26,140 nt of DNA from Actinophytocola sp036555685 (lineage in GTDB: Bacteria; Actinomycetota; Actinomycetes; Mycobacteriales; Pseudonocardiaceae), in the NCBI RefSeq assembly GCF_036555685.1, contig NZ_DATBKY010000225.1, positions 1 to 26,140 on the forward strand, written 5' to 3'. The position numbers and the translations under genes are program-made. How positions within the stretch are numbered: the stretch's first letter is position 1; every line of letters begins with the position of its first letter. Positions 26,128 to 26,140 of this stretch are shown piece by piece. Below the pieces are notes generated by a model. The model saw only the letters and a list, made by a program, of their open reading frames with translations, did not search any database and was not told the origin of the DNA.

Positions 26128-26140
26128 ATGCGAGCGTTGT
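26128..26140 (+). CDS. Possible start of the next gene (partial)
   Basis: ATGCGAGCGTTG begins at 26128 after GAGGGAT, and a -10-like TACCGT stands 8 nt before it (26114-26119). Only four codons (M-R-A-L) are inside the window, so neither reality nor family can be judged. Confidence 0.3.

Overview
The window comes from the chromosome of a high-GC actinomycete, most likely of the order Pseudonocardiales (an inference from protein style and gene content; I cannot name the species). Codon third positions are strongly G/C. TTGTCCACA, the actinobacterial DnaA-box consensus, recurs in the gaps between genes. The gene order follows the mycobacterial segment Rv3644c to Rv3661 closely: delta-prime clamp-loader subunit, topA, a primase-like protein, a DEAD/DEAH helicase, the tad locus, ssd and a HAD phosphatase, with extra genes inserted, including a proton-pumping pyrophosphatase.

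Left part (1-2430). A secreted family-3 glycoside hydrolase runs off the left edge on the minus strand. Next comes a candidate Ms1/MTS2823-type RNA (minus strand) with a sigma-A-like promoter and an intrinsic terminator, then a leaderless HAD-IB phosphatase with a C-terminal membrane anchor, and then a clear 6C RNA on the plus strand. Both RNAs sit where their mycobacterial counterparts sit.

Tad locus (2431-7767, plus strand). ssd/tadZ-like, then tadA, tadB, tadC, a short Flp-like prepilin and two TadE/G-like pseudopilins, mostly with overlapping stop and start codons. The 0.5-kb gap between ssd and tadA carries a decayed duplicate of the tadA 5' end. Together the genes encode the ATPase, the membrane platform and the pilins of a small tight-adherence type system; no prepilin peptidase is visible here.

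Middle (7768-14800). A primase-polymerase-like protein with a disrupted metal site, a possible small unknown gene ended by a strong terminator, a DUF1998/MrfA-type repair helicase on the minus strand whose start is preceded by a match to the RecA-independent (PafBC) DNA-damage promoter, and hppA, a K+-independent membrane pyrophosphatase.

Right part (14801-26140). A small unknown protein, topA, a polytopic membrane protein, a Pro/Ala-rich single-pass protein, an MFS/thymidylate-kinase-like fusion with a lost P-loop, holB (delta-prime), a large exported protein with an acidic cytoplasmic tail (minus strand), tRNA-Thr(CGT) with its terminator, and the first codons of another gene.

Main new observation: a composite intergenic repeat of about 80 bp. 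Two DnaA-box-like nonamers 19 bp apart are followed after 22-23 bp by a PafBC-like promoter (YGTCRGNN-N8-NANNNT), immediately followed by GGANNNCGGGGG. It occurs at 9233, 12167 (minus strand) and 23723. The promoter half occurs once more at 23677, and the box pair alone once more at 2302.
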